Shown here one piece after another: positions 63,121 through 64,000 of a stretch of DNA of 64,000 bases. The DNA is from Arenicola marina. Lineage: Eukaryota > Annelida > Polychaeta > Arenicolidae. A model generated the notes under the pieces. It was given only the letters and a program-made list of their open reading frames with translations, made no database searches and had not been told where the DNA came from. The stretch spans positions 7,955,961-8,019,960 of the forward strand of contig OZ025258.1 in the NCBI GenBank assembly GCA_964019135.1, given 5' to 3'. The position numbers and the translations under genes were made by a program. Numbering within the stretch: position 1 is the first letter of the stretch; every line of letters begins with the position of its first letter.

Positions 63121-63137
63121 GTGTGAGCTAGGCTTAA

Positions 63138-64000
63138 AGAATTCAATACTTTATCAACATGCATGTGTTTAGGCAAATAAATTCTGCAATTGTAATTGTT
63201 TGTTCTGATCGACTTTTCCTTAATTAATGGGGGTTTTCTTGCTTCAATATCCTGTTTGTGTACTTTTTTGGTTTCAACTGTTCAATGGTTTGTTTCTTCA
63301 CACTTTTTTTTCATTCATTTTTGGAGAAAAAAAAATGTTTTACTTTAGCTAGACGTACTCTGAGTCTTAATATTTTTTTAAAACTAAGTTTTGGTTTTAT
63401 AACTGTGCAAAGTGACCGCAATCATGGAAATAAATTCTAGTCCAACAAAGCAGAAAATTCTGCAAATGCAATTATTTTTGCCTAGACTTTGCCTCAACTA
63501 GCTTTACCCAATGAATGGCCCTTTTCTGGGGTTTTTGGCTTCATGAATTGGCTTGTTTTCTTCTCATTTTAATGTTTTTATAACAAAAAAGGCCTCAGTG
63601 TCTCTCTATATATTGGGTAGGTTTTTGTGAATTACCTTTTTTTCAACTTTCGTTATATTTTCTTCTTTAGTCTGTGATGTTTTTTTAAAAAAAACAGCGA
63701 AAGGCTCACCAACCAAAGAAAAACAATTCTAGTCTACGCTAGCTGGGTTTTAAAATGAAGTGAACCGACCACGGAAAAAACATCCAACTGGTATTCTTGA
63801 TTACGAAATCAGAAAGATGTTTTGACACCACAATTTTTGTTTAAAAACTTGTATCATAGGTTGGGACTACTTTTGTTCTTGCCATACACAGAATTTGAAA
63901 AGGGTGGCGGTGTCCAAACTTGTCACTGCATGTGGGGGGTCGATGCCACCTCATATAGCATTCTTCCCCAGAAAGGGGGGGTCCATGCCTCAGATGGAAA
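63138..64000. other. AT-rich flank, no gene recognised
   Basis: T-rich tracts and poly-A runs with a short G-run near 63975-63981. No protein-like frame and no recognisable repeat family. Confidence 0.5.

Larger units (their letters stand above)
61288..63133 (+). mobile_element. PIF/Harbinger DNA transposon, decayed (1.85 kb)
   Basis: The ends GGGTGGCTCACACTGTGCCGG (left) and, inverted, GCCTAGCTCACACTGTGCCGG (right) match. TTAA flanks both ends (61284-61287 and 63134-63137), containing the TWA target typical of Harbinger. It encodes a broken DDE_Tnp_4-type transposase. Long subterminal zones are packed with ACCGTRGT-type words. Confidence 0.88.

Overview
The window is animal nuclear DNA: split genes with GT-AG introns, tRNA-derived SINEs, a LINE, cut-and-paste DNA transposons, poly-C/poly-G tracts and a very high density of minisatellites. 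The best fit is a lancelet (Branchiostoma). The main clues are a CACHD1-type gene of deuterostome style and intronic minisatellites whose repeat unit starts at the exon/intron boundary, which are known from lancelets as 'mirages' (from memory). I put the lancelet assignment at about 0.75; another invertebrate deuterostome or a mollusc is possible.

Layout. 1-13.7 kb is mostly intergenic. It holds a possible short exon set on the minus strand (2186-2874), a solid WD40-like single-exon reading frame on the minus strand (4152-5204), one full SINE (9709-9975), several minisatellites and a hAT-like non-autonomous element. 13794-51544 is one plus-strand gene that I reconstructed exon by exon: 25 coding exons with consistent phases, 3534 nt, 1177 residues. 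It encodes a type I membrane protein with signal peptide, VWA domain, two Cache-type regions, Cys-rich juxtamembrane region, one TM helix and a Ser/Thr-rich tail, and I call it the CACHD1 (alpha2delta-like) orthologue. Roughly a third of its 37.7 kb span is tandem repeat. 51.6-57.5 kb is a nearly complete antisense LINE inserted into a 22-bp minisatellite just downstream of the stop codon. 57.5-61.2 kb has no recognisable gene but holds SINE tails and hAT-like MITEs. 61288-63133 is a decayed PIF/Harbinger transposon with matching TIRs and TTAA flanks. The rest to 64 kb is AT-rich and featureless.

Most notable structure: in three introns of the CACHD1 gene (6, 11, 13) a tandem repeat spans the 5' splice site, so donor-like sites are copied downstream, over 50 times in intron 6. 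At the 3' end of intron 13 another repeat multiplies an acceptor-like sequence. A 61-bp array in intron 1 contains a core of about 20 nt that also occurs singly in introns 1, 4, 5 and 14. Intron 19 holds a tandem array built from the A-box half of a tRNA-like SINE, followed directly by a 3.7 kb DNA transposon with unusually long (~440 bp) terminal inverted repeats.
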